DNA of 64,000 nucleotides from Niveibacterium terrae (GTDB lineage: Bacteria; Pseudomonadota; Gammaproteobacteria; Burkholderiales; Rhodocyclaceae). The stretch spans positions 2,976,001 through 3,040,000 of the forward strand of contig NZ_CP172404.1 of assembly GCF_048213115.1 (NCBI RefSeq). Reading direction: 5' to 3'. Position 1 is the first letter of the stretch. Every line of letters starts with the position of its first letter. Under the pieces are notes generated by a model. That model saw only the letters and a list, made by a program, of their open reading frames with translations, had not been told where the DNA came from and did not search any database. Shown piece after piece: positions 25,477-34,911 of the stretch. The translations under genes and the position numbers were made by a program.

Positions 25477-27324
25477 ATGAGAAACAGCCTCCGATTCCTG
25501 CTGATTTTCTGCCTGTTTGCCGCAACAGCCCTGCCCTGCGCGAGAGCGGCGGGGCTCGGTGAAGCCCTGCTGCGCAGCGCTTTGCTCGAACCACTCAGAC
25601 TGGAAATCGCACTACTCGGAGAAGACGCCGCATCGCTCGACGCAAGCTGTTTCCGGATTCAGCGCGCAGCTTCCGGTGCGGACGATCTGCCCTGGATCAC
25701 CGACGCCCAGATCCGCGTCCAGCGCCGAAGCGACGGAGCCCGGCTGATCGTAACGACTCGCCACCGCCTCGAACACCCGGCGATGATGATAGGCATCACG
25801 GCCGACTGCGACGCCCGCCTGCACCGCGAATACCCGCTCCTGCTCTCGCCCCCGAGCGCGAGCCCGTCCCCTTCCGCACAGACGGCTGAAGGAGCGCAGG
25901 ACCACGAAGCCGCAGCCCCGGCGCGGCGCACCGCGCGCCCCACCCCACCCCGCGCAACGGCTTCGCGCCACGCGGATCAGGGCTCGCGGCGCCCCATTGA
26001 GCGCCGTGCCGAAGCTTATCCCGCGCCCCGACGCGAGCACGAACCCGCCCTTGCGCAGACCCAGTCATTCGCGAACGAAAAGCGGGATCGCCTCTTGGTC
26101 CGCAGCGGCGAACCCGGCACTCCCTCACCCACCGGAGAGACCGAAAAGACTTCTGCCGCCCAGAGCGGCAAAGAGCAAGAGCTGATCGCCCGCGTCGACG
26201 AGAAGATCAGCCGTCTGATCGAGATGGAGGAGAAGATCCGCCAGCTCGAAGCGCTGTCGCGACGCCTGGATGCCGAGAACAAGCGCATGCAGATCCTGCT
26301 CGACAAACCGCTCGCGCCACAGCCATCCCAGCCATCCGGCGACTACCTCGCCCTTCCCTGGCTGCTGCTCTATGCGCTTGCCCTGATCAGCGTCACCGCC
26401 ATCCTGTGGTTGTGGCGAAAAAAACGCGCCGACGAACTCGATACGGTGATCGAACCCGAATATGTTCAGCCCGATGAATTCGAGCCCGCTCCGGATCTCG
26501 ATCTGGGCCCCGAAACGCTGAGCACCGCCGATGTCTGGCCCGACCAGAGCGCCCCTGCCGCCGCGGCGATCGAGAGCGACGAGGACTGGGGGCTGCCGCA
26601 AGCTTCGGCGCCGCCGGGCCCAAGCAGCCAGATCAGCATCGACGAGAGCATAGAAGAGCACGACTCGGCCGTCGAACTGGCCGAGATCATGATGTCCTTC
26701 GGGCGTATCCAGGGTGCAGCCGAGACTCTGGCCGAATACATCCGCACCAACCCGAGACAGGCGGTTCGCCCCTGGGTCAAGTTGCTCGAAGTCTATAAGG
26801 CGGCGAACCTTCGCGCCGAATTCGATGCGCTGGCGCTCAAACTGAACCAGACCTTCAACGTGATCGCCGTCAATTGGGAAGAGTTCGACAAGGTCAAGCA
26901 GATCAACGATTCAATCGAGCAGATGCCGCACATTCTCCAGACCCTGACGAGGATCTGGAACACGCGCGAAGCCCAGGCCTATCTGTACAAGCTCCTGCGC
27001 GACAACCGGGACGGAACCCGGCGCGGCTTCCCGCTCGGCCCCCTCGACGACTTGCTGATGCTCTCGGGCGTCCTCGAGATCGAGCTGGGCGCCTTCCATC
27101 CAACCGAGGAAGAGCAGGCTCAGATGTTTGCGCCCCCCGAGCCTCAGGCCGGCGCGCAGAAGCCCGAAGCGAAGCCGCCGGCCAGGCCTGAGACGATGCT
27201 GGATCTGGCCTTCGAGGAAGTCGCAGCTCCGCCTCCGCTGCCGGAAATCCCCCAACAGGGAACCGTGACCGTCGTCGAATTCAACCTCGACGAGGACATC
27301 CCTCCTCTGCCCGGCAAGCACTGA
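25477..27324 (+). CDS. FimV-like protein (pilus-assembly/polar hub family)
   Basis: About 615 aa. A signal peptide (to about residue 25, ending PCARA) is followed by AGLGEALLRSALLEPLRLEI, the FimV N-terminal motif. A Pro/Ala/Arg-rich linker and a short coiled coil (about residues 230-280) precede one membrane helix, LPWLLLYALALISVTAILWL. The cytoplasmic part has SAVELAEIMMSFGRIQGAAE and WVKLLEVYKAANLRAEFDAL, the FimV C-terminal TPR-like type. I see no LysM domain. ATG 25477 is used; GTG 25471 in the same frame is possible. Unlike most fimV genes, it is not next to asd or truA. It converges on the Nif3-family gene with a 4-bp gap. Confidence 0.75.
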   Translation: MRNSLRFLLIFCLFAATALPCARAAGLGEALLRSALLEPLRLEIALLGEDAASLDASCFRIQRAASGADDLPWITDAQIRVQRRSDGARLIVTTRHRLEHPAMMIGITADCDARLHREYPLLLSPPSASPSPSAQTAEGAQDHEAAAPARRTARPTPPRATASRHADQGSRRPIERRAEAYPAPRREHEPALAQTQSFANEKRDRLLVRSGEPGTPSPTGETEKTSAAQSGKEQELIARVDEKISRLIEMEEKIRQLEALSRRLDAENKRMQILLDKPLAPQPSQPSGDYLALPWLLLYALALISVTAILWLWRKKRADELDTVIEPEYVQPDEFEPAPDLDLGPETLSTADVWPDQSAPAAAAIESDEDWGLPQASAPPGPSSQISIDESIEEHDSAVELAEIMMSFGRIQGAAETLAEYIRTNPRQAVRPWVKLLEVYKAANLRAEFDALALKLNQTFNVIAVNWEEFDKVKQINDSIEQMPHILQTLTRIWNTREAQAYLYKLLRDNRDGTRRGFPLGPLDDLLMLSGVLEIELGAFHPTEEEQAQMFAPPEPQAGAQKPEAKPPARPETMLDLAFEEVAAPPPLPEIPQQGTVTVVEFNLDEDIPPLPGKH

Positions 27325-27328
27325 GTGT

Positions 27329-28075
27329 TCAGACCGGGCTATCGATGTCGATGAATTCGCAGGCGAGACCGCAGTCGTCGGCCAGCCGCCGTGACAAGGC
27401 CTCGATGCCGCCGCGCTCGGTCGCGTGGTGCCCCGCCGCCAGATAGGCGACGCCGCTCTCGCGCGCGAGGTGCACGGTCTGCTCCGATATCTCGCCGGAC
27501 ACGAAGACGTCGGCGCCGGCCGCGATCGCCTCCTCGAACATCGATTGCGCTGCGCCGCTACACCAGGCAATCCGACGCACGATGCGTCCCGGATCACCTA
27601 TTAGCAGTGGCTCTCTGGCCAGGGCTCCAGCCAGCTCACGGGCAAGACCTCCGGCCGAGGTTTCCCGCTCAGGCCTCCCCAGCCAACCCAGATCCTGCTC
27701 GCCGAAACGCGCTTCGGCGCACCACCCCGCCCTGATCGCCAACTGAGCGTTGTTGCCCAGTTCGGGATGCAGATCGAGCGGAAGGTGGTAGGCGAACAGG
27801 TTGATTCCGTGGGTGAGCAAGCTCGCCAGCCGGCTGCGCCGCACCCCCAGGACGCGAGGATCCTCGCCGCGCCAGAAAAAGCCGTGATGGACCAGGAGGG
27901 TGTCGGCGCCCTGCGCGATGGCCGCGTCGATCAGAGCCTGGTTCGCGGTGACGCCGCAAACCACGCGCGCGATCTCCGGGCGACCTTCCACCTGCAAACC
28001 GTTTGGGCAATAATCCCGGACACGGGCGGGCTCGAGAAGGTGATCCAGATATCCCTGAAAATCCGCGCGCAGCAT
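27329..28075 (-). CDS. Nif3-like dinuclear metal-centre protein (YbgI family)
   Basis: 248 aa. Candidate metal ligands are in LLVHHGFFWRG, FAYHLPLDLHPE and AGHHATERGG near the C-terminus, as in the hexameric Nif3/YbgI family. N-terminal DYCPNGLQVEG is also diagnostic. The reaction is not firmly established; GTP cyclohydrolase I-type activity has been proposed for some relatives. It is divergent from the DegS-like protease with 50 bp between start codons. Confidence 0.9.
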   Translation of the reverse strand: MLRADFQGYLDHLLEPARVRDYCPNGLQVEGRPEIARVVCGVTANQALIDAAIAQGADTLLVHHGFFWRGEDPRVLGVRRSRLASLLTHGINLFAYHLPLDLHPELGNNAQLAIRAGWCAEARFGEQDLGWLGRPERETSAGGLARELAGALAREPLLIGDPGRIVRRIAWCSGAAQSMFEEAIAAGADVFVSGEISEQTVHLARESGVAYLAAGHHATERGGIEALSRRLADDCGLACEFIDIDSPV

Positions 28076-28125
28076 GGCTCCCTCTCCGTCCAGGATGTAT
28101 CCGCCCCGCCAGCAGGACAGACTCG

Positions 28126-29280
28126 ATGAAAGCCCGGATTATGCGCCGAATGTGGTTACTCTTCTGTCAGGTCGTCACCGTCGCGCTGGCGCTGGTGTTC
28201 GTCATCACGACGCTCAAACCCGGCTGGCTCACCCGCCCGGCGAATACCCCGCAGTGGGTACCTATCATCGAGTCGGTTCCGGAAAAACCAGGCGCATCCA
28301 CCGCCCCCGGCTCCTACTCCGCAGCGGCAAACCGCGCCCTGCCCGCCGTCGTCCCGATCACGACGAGCAAGGAAGTGAGCTCGCCCTTCGCCAACGATCC
28401 GCTCTTCCGGCATTTCTTCGGCGAAGGCGCGGCTTCGAGCCGCTCCACCGGCCTCGGTTCGGGCGTCATCGTCAGCGCCAACGGCTTCATCCTGACCAAC
28501 AACCACGTCATCGAACAGGCCGACGACATCGAAGTTGCGCTGCCAGACGGGCGCACTCTGCCCGCGAGCATCGTCGGCCGCGATCCGGAGTCCGACCTCG
28601 CGGTACTGCGCATCAAGGCCGAACACCTGCAGCCGATCACCTTCGGTCGCACCGACAACATGAAGGTCGGCGATGTCGTGCTCGCGATCGGCAATCCCTT
28701 CGGCGTCGGCCAGACGGTCACGATGGGCATCGTCAGCGCGCTGGGGCGCTCCCACCTCGGGATCAACACCTTCGAGAATTTCATCCAGACCGATGCCGCG
28801 ATCAACCCCGGCAACTCGGGCGGCGCGCTGGTCGACGCGAGCGGCAACCTGATCGGCATCAACTCGGCGATCTACTCGCGCTCGGGCGGTTCGCTCGGAA
28901 TCGGCTTCGCGATCCCGGTTTCGCTGGCGCGCAGCGTGATGGAGCAGATCATCCAGACCGGCAGCGTCACGCGCGGCTGGATCGGCATAGAGGTACGCGA
29001 ACTCAACCGCGAGCAGGTCAAGGAACTCTCGCTGCCCAATGTCGCCGGAGTGCTGGTGACCGGAGTCGTCAATGGCAGCCCGGCCGATGCCGGGGGAATC
29101 GCCCCCGGTGACATCCTGCAGGCGATCGGCAAGGAGCCGATCACTGATGCCCAGCGGATGCTGGAGACGATCGCAACGCTCAAGCCCGGAACCCGAACCC
29201 AGGTGCTGGTTCGCCGCGGCGACAAGACCCTGCGCCCGCAGATCATGATCGGCCGTCGCCCGCTCCCCGAGCGGGAGTAA
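28126..29280 (+). CDS. DegS/DegQ-like periplasmic serine protease (S1C) with one PDZ domain
   Basis: 384 aa. One N-terminal membrane anchor (WLLFCQVVTVALALVFVI), then the trypsin-like domain with the triad His in TNNHVIEQ, Asp in ESDLAVLRI and Ser in NPGNSGGALVD. A single C-terminal PDZ domain follows (about residues 285-375, GVLVTGVVNGSPADAGGIA). One PDZ plus a membrane anchor is the DegS architecture, so a role in envelope stress sensing is likely. ATG 28126 has AGGA 8 nt upstream; ATG 28141 is possible. Converges on tatC. Confidence 0.92.
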   Translation: MKARIMRRMWLLFCQVVTVALALVFVITTLKPGWLTRPANTPQWVPIIESVPEKPGASTAPGSYSAAANRALPAVVPITTSKEVSSPFANDPLFRHFFGEGAASSRSTGLGSGVIVSANGFILTNNHVIEQADDIEVALPDGRTLPASIVGRDPESDLAVLRIKAEHLQPITFGRTDNMKVGDVVLAIGNPFGVGQTVTMGIVSALGRSHLGINTFENFIQTDAAINPGNSGGALVDASGNLIGINSAIYSRSGGSLGIGFAIPVSLARSVMEQIIQTGSVTRGWIGIEVRELNREQVKELSLPNVAGVLVTGVVNGSPADAGGIAPGDILQAIGKEPITDAQRMLETIATLKPGTRTQVLVRRGDKTLRPQIMIGRRPLPERE

Positions 29281-29292
29281 GCGAAACCGCGA

Positions 29293-30036
29293 TCAGGCCT
29301 GTTCGACCGGCTCTTCCTTGGGCGCCACGAAACGGGCAACGAAGATGCCGATCTCGTAGAGCACGCACATCGGCACCGCGAGCATGATCTGCGAGCTGAC
29401 GTCGGGAGGCGTCACGACGGCCGCGATCACGAAGGCGGCGACGATCACATAGGAGCGGATCTCCTTGAGCTTGGCGATCGAGACGAGCCCCGCCTTGACG
29501 AGCAGGATCACGGCGATGGGCACTTCGAAGGTGATCCCGAAGGCGAGGAACATCGTCATCACGAAGGACAGGTACTGTTCGATGTCCGGCGCCGGCAGGA
29601 TGCTCTTCGGCGAGAAACCGGCGATGAACTTGAACACGGTACGGAACACGAAGAAGTAACAGAAAGCCATGCCGGTGAAGAACAGCGCCGTGCTGGCGAC
29701 GATCAGCGGACCGGCGAGGCGCTTCTCGTGCGCATAGAGGCCGGGCGCAACAAAGGCCCAAATCTGCCACAACACCCAGGGCAGAGCGATCAGGAAGCCC
29801 GCCATCAGTGTGACCTTGAGCGGCACAAAGAAAGGCGCGACGACTCCGGTCGCGATCATCTTCGTGCCCTGGGGCAGCGCGGCCATCATCGGGGCCGCAA
29901 GCAGATCGTAGATCTGGGCCGAAAAGGGCATCAGGCACAGGAAAACGATGCCGACTCCGATCAGCGCGCGAATCAGCCGGGTGCGCAGCTCGATCAGATG
30001 GGAGATGAAGCTCTCTTCTTCGGGCATGTCAGCCAT
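29293..30036 (-). CDS. tatC: Sec-independent protein translocase TatC
   Basis: 247 aa with six predicted membrane helices. Signature MPEEESFISHLIELRTRLIR at the N-terminus and FRTVFKFIAGFSP in the first periplasmic loop region. With TatB it forms the receptor for twin-arginine signal peptides, such as that of the Rieske protein. The start overlaps the tatB stop by 8 bp; the longer open frame lies within tatB. Confidence 0.97.
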   Translation of the reverse strand: MADMPEEESFISHLIELRTRLIRALIGVGIVFLCLMPFSAQIYDLLAAPMMAALPQGTKMIATGVVAPFFVPLKVTLMAGFLIALPWVLWQIWAFVAPGLYAHEKRLAGPLIVASTALFFTGMAFCYFFVFRTVFKFIAGFSPKSILPAPDIEQYLSFVMTMFLAFGITFEVPIAVILLVKAGLVSIAKLKEIRSYVIVAAFVIAAVVTPPDVSSQIMLAVPMCVLYEIGIFVARFVAPKEEPVEQA

Positions 30037-30586
30037 GGCGCGCTCCCTGCGAAGTCGGCTCACTCTCCCCGAACAGATCGAGCTGGGGAGCCGGCGCCGC
30101 ACCCTCTTCAGGCTGCGCCTTTGCGGCAGGCTCGGGAACTGGCGCGGCAGCGATCTCCTGCGTCGCCCGGGCAAGCGCCGGTTCGAGCAAAGGGGCCGGT
30201 GCTGGCGCCTCGGCCACTGCGGGTGCCTCGGTGGCGGGAGCCGCGGTCAGCGCGGCCGATACCGACGCGGCCGAGGCTGCCACTGAGGCCTTCACTTCTT
30301 CGACCGAGTCGAGCGCGGGCTTCAGGCTCGCGCTGATCTCCTCGGCCTGGCTCTGGATCGACTGCTGAAGCTCGCGCGCCGAATCGCCGATCGACGAACC
30401 GAGCCGCTTCATCTCGTCGAGTTGAATCTCGCGGCTGATGTCAGCCTTCACTTCGGCGACATGCCTCTGCACCCGTCCAAGCAGATGACCGACCGTGCGC
30501 GCGACCCGCGGCAATTTTTCCGGCCCGATGACGACCAGCGCCACCAGTCCGATCAGCATCAGTTCCGAGAACCCGACGTCGAACAT
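30029..30586 (-). CDS. tatB: Sec-independent protein translocase TatB
   Basis: 185 aa. N-terminal helix MFDVGFSELMLIGLVALVVI followed by GPEKLPRVARTVG, an amphipathic helix and a long Ala/Pro/Glu-rich tail. ATG 30586 gives the canonical short periplasmic N-terminus. Located between tatA (72 bp upstream) and tatC (8-bp overlap). Confidence 0.96.
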   Translation of the reverse strand: MFDVGFSELMLIGLVALVVIGPEKLPRVARTVGHLLGRVQRHVAEVKADISREIQLDEMKRLGSSIGDSARELQQSIQSQAEEISASLKPALDSVEEVKASVAASAASVSAALTAAPATEAPAVAEAPAPAPLLEPALARATQEIAAAPVPEPAAKAQPEEGAAPAPQLDLFGESEPTSQGARHG

Positions 30587-30658
30587 CGTTGTTGTCCATC
30601 CAGAAACGGAAAGGGCGCCGCCGGCGCCCCGCCCAATCAAAGGGATACCCGTCGGGTA

Positions 30659-30883
30659 TCAGACCTTGTCTTTTTCGCGGATCTCGCCGTCTATCGTCTT
30701 CTGATCGATCTGCGGCTGAGCTTCGGTGGCAGCAGTCTTCTCGCCGCCCTCCTTCATGCCTTCCTTGAATCCACGCACGGCGCCACCGAGATCTTCGCCG
30801 ATGTTGCGCAGCTTCTTGGTGCCAAAAATCATCATGACGATCAACAGCACGATCAGCCAGTGCCAGATGCTGAATCCACCCAT
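30659..30883 (-). CDS. tatA: Sec-independent protein translocase TatA
   Basis: 74 aa. Membrane helix FSIWHWLIVLLIVMMIF and the FGTKKLRNIGEDLGGAVRGF hinge and amphipathic helix, typical of the pore-forming TatA. It lies 12 bp after the HIT gene and starts the tatABC group. Confidence 0.96.
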   Translation of the reverse strand: MGGFSIWHWLIVLLIVMMIFGTKKLRNIGEDLGGAVRGFKEGMKEGGEKTAATEAQPQIDQKTIDGEIREKDKV

Positions 30884-30895
30884 TCGAAAAACTCC

Positions 30896-31243
30896 TCAGT
30901 ACTTGAGCATCGCGGGCAACGGATCGCCCCCGCCGATGACATGGATGTGCAGATGATACACCTCCTGCCCGCCCACCCTGCCCGTGTTGATGATCGTACG
31001 GAAGCCGTCGACAGCACCGAGCTCACGCGCGATTTTCGGCACCACGGCGAGCAGACGCCCGAGCAGCGCGGCATCGTCTTCCGTACTCGTCGCAAGAGAC
31101 TCAATATGCTTCTTCGGGATGACAAGAAAATGAACCGGCGCCAGAGGACGGATATCCCTGAAAGCCAGGATATCTTCGTCTTCATAGACCTTCTGGGACG
31201 GAATTTCGCCGCGAACGATGCGGCAGAACAGACAATCGCTCAT
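30896..31243 (-). CDS. HIT-family nucleotide-binding hydrolase (histidine triad)
   Basis: 115 aa. The triad motif is HLHIHVIGG near residue 98; the N-terminal CLFCRIVRGEIPS resembles the HinT family, with CxxC. Such proteins hydrolyse adenosine phosphoramidates. Starts at ATG 31243, overlapping the hisE stop by 4 bp, so translation is coupled to the histidine operon. Confidence 0.94.
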   Translation of the reverse strand: MSDCLFCRIVRGEIPSQKVYEDEDILAFRDIRPLAPVHFLVIPKKHIESLATSTEDDAALLGRLLAVVPKIARELGAVDGFRTIINTGRVGGQEVYHLHIHVIGGGDPLPAMLKY

Positions 31244-31566
31244 GAATTCTTCCTCGCAGCTTTCTCTTCGATGCCGGATACGCCTTCGCGCCGTTCGAGC
31301 TCGGCCAGCACCTCGTCGGCCGACAGGCCGAAGTGGGCGAGCAGCACCAGCGAATGAAACCACAGATCCGCGACCTCATAGACCAGGTGCGCGCTCTCGC
31401 CATCCTTCGCGGCCATGATCGTCTCGGCGGCTTCCTCGGCGACTTTCTTGCAGATCGCGTCGGTGCCCTTCGCGTAGAGGCTCGCGACATAGGACGTGCC
31501 GGCGGACGCGCCCTTGCGCTCGGCCAGCGTGCGCCCGAGGCGCTGCAACACATCCAGTTCGCTCAT
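31240..31566 (-). CDS. hisE: Phosphoribosyl-ATP diphosphatase
   Basis: 108 aa. Histidine pathway step 2. MazG-like helical fold with EEAAETIMAAKDGE, the metal-binding Glu and Asp helix, and VYEVADLWFHSLVLL. Overlaps hisI and the HIT gene by 4 bp each. Confidence 0.95.
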   Translation of the reverse strand: MSELDVLQRLGRTLAERKGASAGTSYVASLYAKGTDAICKKVAEEAAETIMAAKDGESAHLVYEVADLWFHSLVLLAHFGLSADEVLAELERREGVSGIEEKAARKNS

Positions 31567-31949
31567 TTGTAAATCTCCGCGGGGTTCTTGATGACCGGAT
31601 CAGCAGCCACCCAGCGATCCCCGTCGCGCAATTGATTGAAGAAACAGGAACGCCGGCCCGTATGGCATGCGATGCCGCCGGTCTGCTCGATCCTGAGCAG
31701 AACCACGTCCTTGTCGCAGTCGAGCCGGATGTCGCGCACTTTCTGCGTATGCCCCGACTCCTCGCCCTTGTGCCAGAGCTTGCGCCGGGAGCGGCTCCAG
31801 TAGACCGCTTCGCCGCGCTCGACGGTCAGCGCCAGCGCTTCGCGGTTCATCCACGCGAACATCAGCACGTCCCCGCTCGCCGCATCCTGGGCGATCACGG
31901 GCACCAGCCCCTGCTCGTCCCAGCTGATCGCATCCAACCAATCGCTCAC
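31563..31949 (-). CDS. hisI: Phosphoribosyl-AMP cyclohydrolase
   Basis: 128 aa, the stand-alone form. Zn-binding residues in RLDCDKDVVLLRIEQ and GGIACHTGRRSCFF, with YWSRSRRKLWHKGEESGH as the substrate-binding stretch. Catalyses step 3 of histidine synthesis. Overlaps hisF and hisE by 4 bp each. Confidence 0.96.
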   Translation of the reverse strand: MSDWLDAISWDEQGLVPVIAQDAASGDVLMFAWMNREALALTVERGEAVYWSRSRRKLWHKGEESGHTQKVRDIRLDCDKDVVLLRIEQTGGIACHTGRRSCFFNQLRDGDRWVAADPVIKNPAEIYK

Positions 31950-32704
31950 AGCCTGACCTCGATTCCCCGCGCCTTCATGTATTCCTTCGCTTCGCGCACC
32001 GTGTACTCGCCGAAGTGAAAGATGCTCGCCGCAAGCACCGCGTCGGCGCCACCTATCGTGACCCCGTCGGCGAGGTGGGCCAGGTTCCCGACACCACCGC
32101 TGGCGATGACCGGAATGGACACGGAGTCGGCGATCGCCCGGGTCAGGCCCAGATCGAAACCGTTCTTCGTTCCGTCCCTGTCCATGCTGGTCAGCAGGAT
32201 CTCGCCGGCGCCCAGGCTCTCGACCTTGCGCGCCCAGGCGATCGCGTCGAGCCCGGTGTTGTTGCGCCCGCCGTGCGTGAACACTTCCCAGTGCCCGGGA
32301 GACGTCTGCTTCGCGTCGATCGCAACGACGATGGCCTGCGAACCGACCTTGCCCGCCGCGTCAGCGACGAGCTGGGGATTGTTGACCGCAGCCGTGTTCA
32401 TGCTGACCTTGTCCGCGCCGGCATTGAGCAGCCTCCGCACATCGGCGACTTCGCGCACGCCTCCGCCGACAGTCAGCGGAATGAACACCTGTTCGGCGAC
32501 CCGCTCGACGACATGGAGAATGATGTCCCGCTCATCCGAGCTGGCCGTGATGTCGAGGAAAGTGATCTCGTCGGCGCCCTGCTCGTCGTAGCGGCGCGCG
32601 ACTTCGACCGGATCCCCGGCATCGCGCAGCTCGACGAAATTGACCCCTTTGACGACCCGACCGGCTTTCACGTCCAGACAGGGAATGATGCGTTTGGCGA
32701 GCAT
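31946..32704 (-). CDS. hisF: Imidazole glycerol phosphate synthase, cyclase subunit
   Basis: 252 aa TIM barrel beginning MLAKRIIPCLDVKAGRVVKG. Catalytic Asp in CLDVK (N-terminal) and in LLTSMDRDGTKNG. With HisH it makes imidazole glycerol phosphate and AICAR. Overlaps hisI by 4 bp; 3 bp after hisA. Confidence 0.97.
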   Translation of the reverse strand: MLAKRIIPCLDVKAGRVVKGVNFVELRDAGDPVEVARRYDEQGADEITFLDITASSDERDIILHVVERVAEQVFIPLTVGGGVREVADVRRLLNAGADKVSMNTAAVNNPQLVADAAGKVGSQAIVVAIDAKQTSPGHWEVFTHGGRNNTGLDAIAWARKVESLGAGEILLTSMDRDGTKNGFDLGLTRAIADSVSIPVIASGGVGNLAHLADGVTIGGADAVLAASIFHFGEYTVREAKEYMKARGIEVRL

Positions 32705-32707
32705 GGG

Positions 32708-33457
32708 TCAGTCGCTTCCTCCGTTGAGCGCATCGGCGCGCGCCTGGGCCGCCTTGAAGTCGAGTGAACCTTCATAGATCGCCCGGCCGGTGATCGCACC
32801 GATGATGCCTTCGCTCTCGACCGCGCACAGCGCATCGATGTCTTCGAGGTTCGTGATGCCGCCGCTGGCGATGACCGGGATGCGCAGCGCCTTCGCCAGC
32901 GTCACGGTCGCATCGATATTGACACCGTTGAGCATGCCGTCGCGGCCGATGTCCGTATAGATCACCGACTCGACGCCGTAATCCTCGAACTTCCTGGCCA
33001 GATCGACGACATCGTGGCCGGTCAGCTTGGACCAGCCATCGACGGCGACCTTGCCGTCCTTCGCATCGATGCCGACGATGATGTGGCCGGGAAAAGCGGT
33101 GCAGGCGTCGCGCAAAAAGCCGGGGTTCTTGACCGCGGCGGTGCCGATGATCATGTAGGTCACGCCGGCATCGAGATAGCGCTCTATCGTGTCGAGGTCG
33201 CGGATCCCGCCGCCCAGCTGCACGGGGATGTCGTCCCCGACCGCTTTGGCGATGCTCTGGATCACGCCTTCGTTCTTCGGTTTGCCCGCGAAGGCACCGT
33301 TCAGGTCCACCAGATGCAGGCGACGGGCCCCCTGGGCCTGCCAGTGCAACGCCATAGCGGCGGGGTCTTCGGAGAAGACGGTGGCGTCGTCCATGTCGCC
33401 TTGCTTGAGGCGGACGCAATGACCGTCTTTGAGGTCGATTGCCGGAATCAGCAGCAT
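32708..33457 (-). CDS. hisA: ProFAR isomerase (HisA)
   Basis: 249 aa TIM barrel, MLLIPAIDLKDGHCVRL at the start (catalytic Asp8), and the second half-barrel with IYTDIGRDGMLNG holding the second catalytic Asp. Step 4 of histidine synthesis. Placed 79 bp downstream of hisH. Confidence 0.97.
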   Translation of the reverse strand: MLLIPAIDLKDGHCVRLKQGDMDDATVFSEDPAAMALHWQAQGARRLHLVDLNGAFAGKPKNEGVIQSIAKAVGDDIPVQLGGGIRDLDTIERYLDAGVTYMIIGTAAVKNPGFLRDACTAFPGHIIVGIDAKDGKVAVDGWSKLTGHDVVDLARKFEDYGVESVIYTDIGRDGMLNGVNIDATVTLAKALRIPVIASGGITNLEDIDALCAVESEGIIGAITGRAIYEGSLDFKAAQARADALNGGSD

Positions 33458-33536
33458 AGTGGTATCAGCGCAGCTTCAGAGTGGAAAAATCGGTCACGCG
33501 GCAAGGACTCTGCCGCAGCGGATGGGAGAACTCGCC

Positions 33537-34169
33537 TCAGGGGCGCCACAGCGTGAAGTTTTCGAGCATCTTCAGGCCCGCGGCGGCGCTCTTCTCCGGG
33601 TGAAACTGGGTTGCAAAAATATTATCCCGCGCAATCGCACTGGTAAAGGAAAGACCGTACTCGGTGCGGGCCGCTGTTGCGGCCGCATCACGCGGCGCGC
33701 AGTAGTAGCTGTGCACGAAGTAGAAGCGCTCGCGATCCGCGATGCCCGCGAAGAGCGGATGCGGGATCGTCTGGATCACTTCGTTCCAGCCCATGTGCGG
33801 CACCTTGAGCCGCGCGCCGTCGGCCGCGACAAGGCCACGCGCGAAACGAGGGACTTCGCCGGGAATCAGGCCCAGGGCCTGGGTGTCGCCCTCTTCGCCG
33901 TGCTCAAAGAGCATCTGCATGCCGACGCAGATCCCGAGAAAGGGCTTCTCGCGCGAGGCTTTTTCGACCGCTTCGCGCAGGCCGCGGGCCAGAAATTCGC
34001 GCAGGCAGTCGTGCAGGGCGCCCTGACCGGGAACGACGAGGCGGTCGGCCGAGGCGAGCTCGCGCGGATCGGCACTGACCACGACGCGCGCCTTGGGTGC
34101 GACATGCTCGATCGCCTTGGCCACCGAGCGCAGGTTTCCCATCCCGTAATCGACAACAACGATCTTCAT
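33537..34169 (-). CDS. hisH: Imidazole glycerol phosphate synthase, glutaminase subunit
   Basis: 210 aa, class I glutamine amidotransferase. Nucleophile Cys in PFLGICVGMQMLFE near residue 83 and the His-Glu pair in FATQFHPEKS near the C-terminus. ATG 34169 is used; the upstream open frame lies in hisB. 7 bp downstream of hisB. Confidence 0.97.
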   Translation of the reverse strand: MKIVVVDYGMGNLRSVAKAIEHVAPKARVVVSADPRELASADRLVVPGQGALHDCLREFLARGLREAVEKASREKPFLGICVGMQMLFEHGEEGDTQALGLIPGEVPRFARGLVAADGARLKVPHMGWNEVIQTIPHPLFAGIADRERFYFVHSYYCAPRDAAATAARTEYGLSFTSAIARDNIFATQFHPEKSAAAGLKMLENFTLWRP

Positions 34170-34176
34170 GGCGGAC

Positions 34177-34764
34177 TCAGAGCGTACCTTTGGTGGAGGG
34201 AATGCTGCCCGCCGCGCGCGGATCGGGCGTCGTTGCCATCCGCAGCGCACGGCCGAAGGCCTTGAACAGCGTCTCGCACTGGTGGTGCGCATTGCGACCG
34301 CGCAGGTTATCGAGATGCAGGCTCACGCCGGCGTGGTTGACGAAGCCCTGGAAGAATTCGTAGACGAGCTGGGTGTCGAGCTCGCCGATGGCCGCGGCGG
34401 TGAACACGCATTCGAACACCAGGCCGGGCCGGCCCGACAGGTCGACAACCGCGCGCGACAGCGCTTCGTCGAGCGGCACATAGGCGTGGCCGTAACGGGT
34501 GAGCCCCCGCTTGTCGCCGAGCGCCTGGGCCAGCGCCTGACCGAGCGCGATGCCGACATCCTCGACCGTATGGTGGCCGTCGACGTGAAGATCGCCCTGA
34601 GCCTCGACCGTCAGGTCGATCAGCCCGTGGCGGGCGATCTGGTCGAGCATGTGATCGAAGAAACCGATTCCGGTGGCGAGACTCGCCTGGCCGGAGCCGT
34701 CCAGATCGAGGCGGACGCGGATTCGCGTCTCCAGCGTGTTACGGGTAATGTCGGCTTGCCGCAT
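34177..34764 (-). CDS. hisB: Imidazoleglycerol-phosphate dehydratase
   Basis: 195 aa, the monofunctional form. Metal-binding motifs FFDHMLDQIARHG, DGHHTVEDVGIALG and LRGRNAHHQCETLFKA. Step 6 of histidine synthesis. First gene of the minus-strand his group; divergent from hisC with 147 bp between start codons. Confidence 0.96.
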   Translation of the reverse strand: MRQADITRNTLETRIRVRLDLDGSGQASLATGIGFFDHMLDQIARHGLIDLTVEAQGDLHVDGHHTVEDVGIALGQALAQALGDKRGLTRYGHAYVPLDEALSRAVVDLSGRPGLVFECVFTAAAIGELDTQLVYEFFQGFVNHAGVSLHLDNLRGRNAHHQCETLFKAFGRALRMATTPDPRAAGSIPSTKGTL

Positions 34765-34911
34765 GGCGCTCTGGGCTGGTGAGGGCAGATTTGCCCGGGT
34801 TTCGGGAATCGACAGGCATGATAGCATCGGCTTTGTGCCGAATGCCGCGAATCTGTTGCGTCAAACAAGAAACGCCCGGTCCGGCTCCCCCCTTTTGCAC
34901 AGGAAAACATC

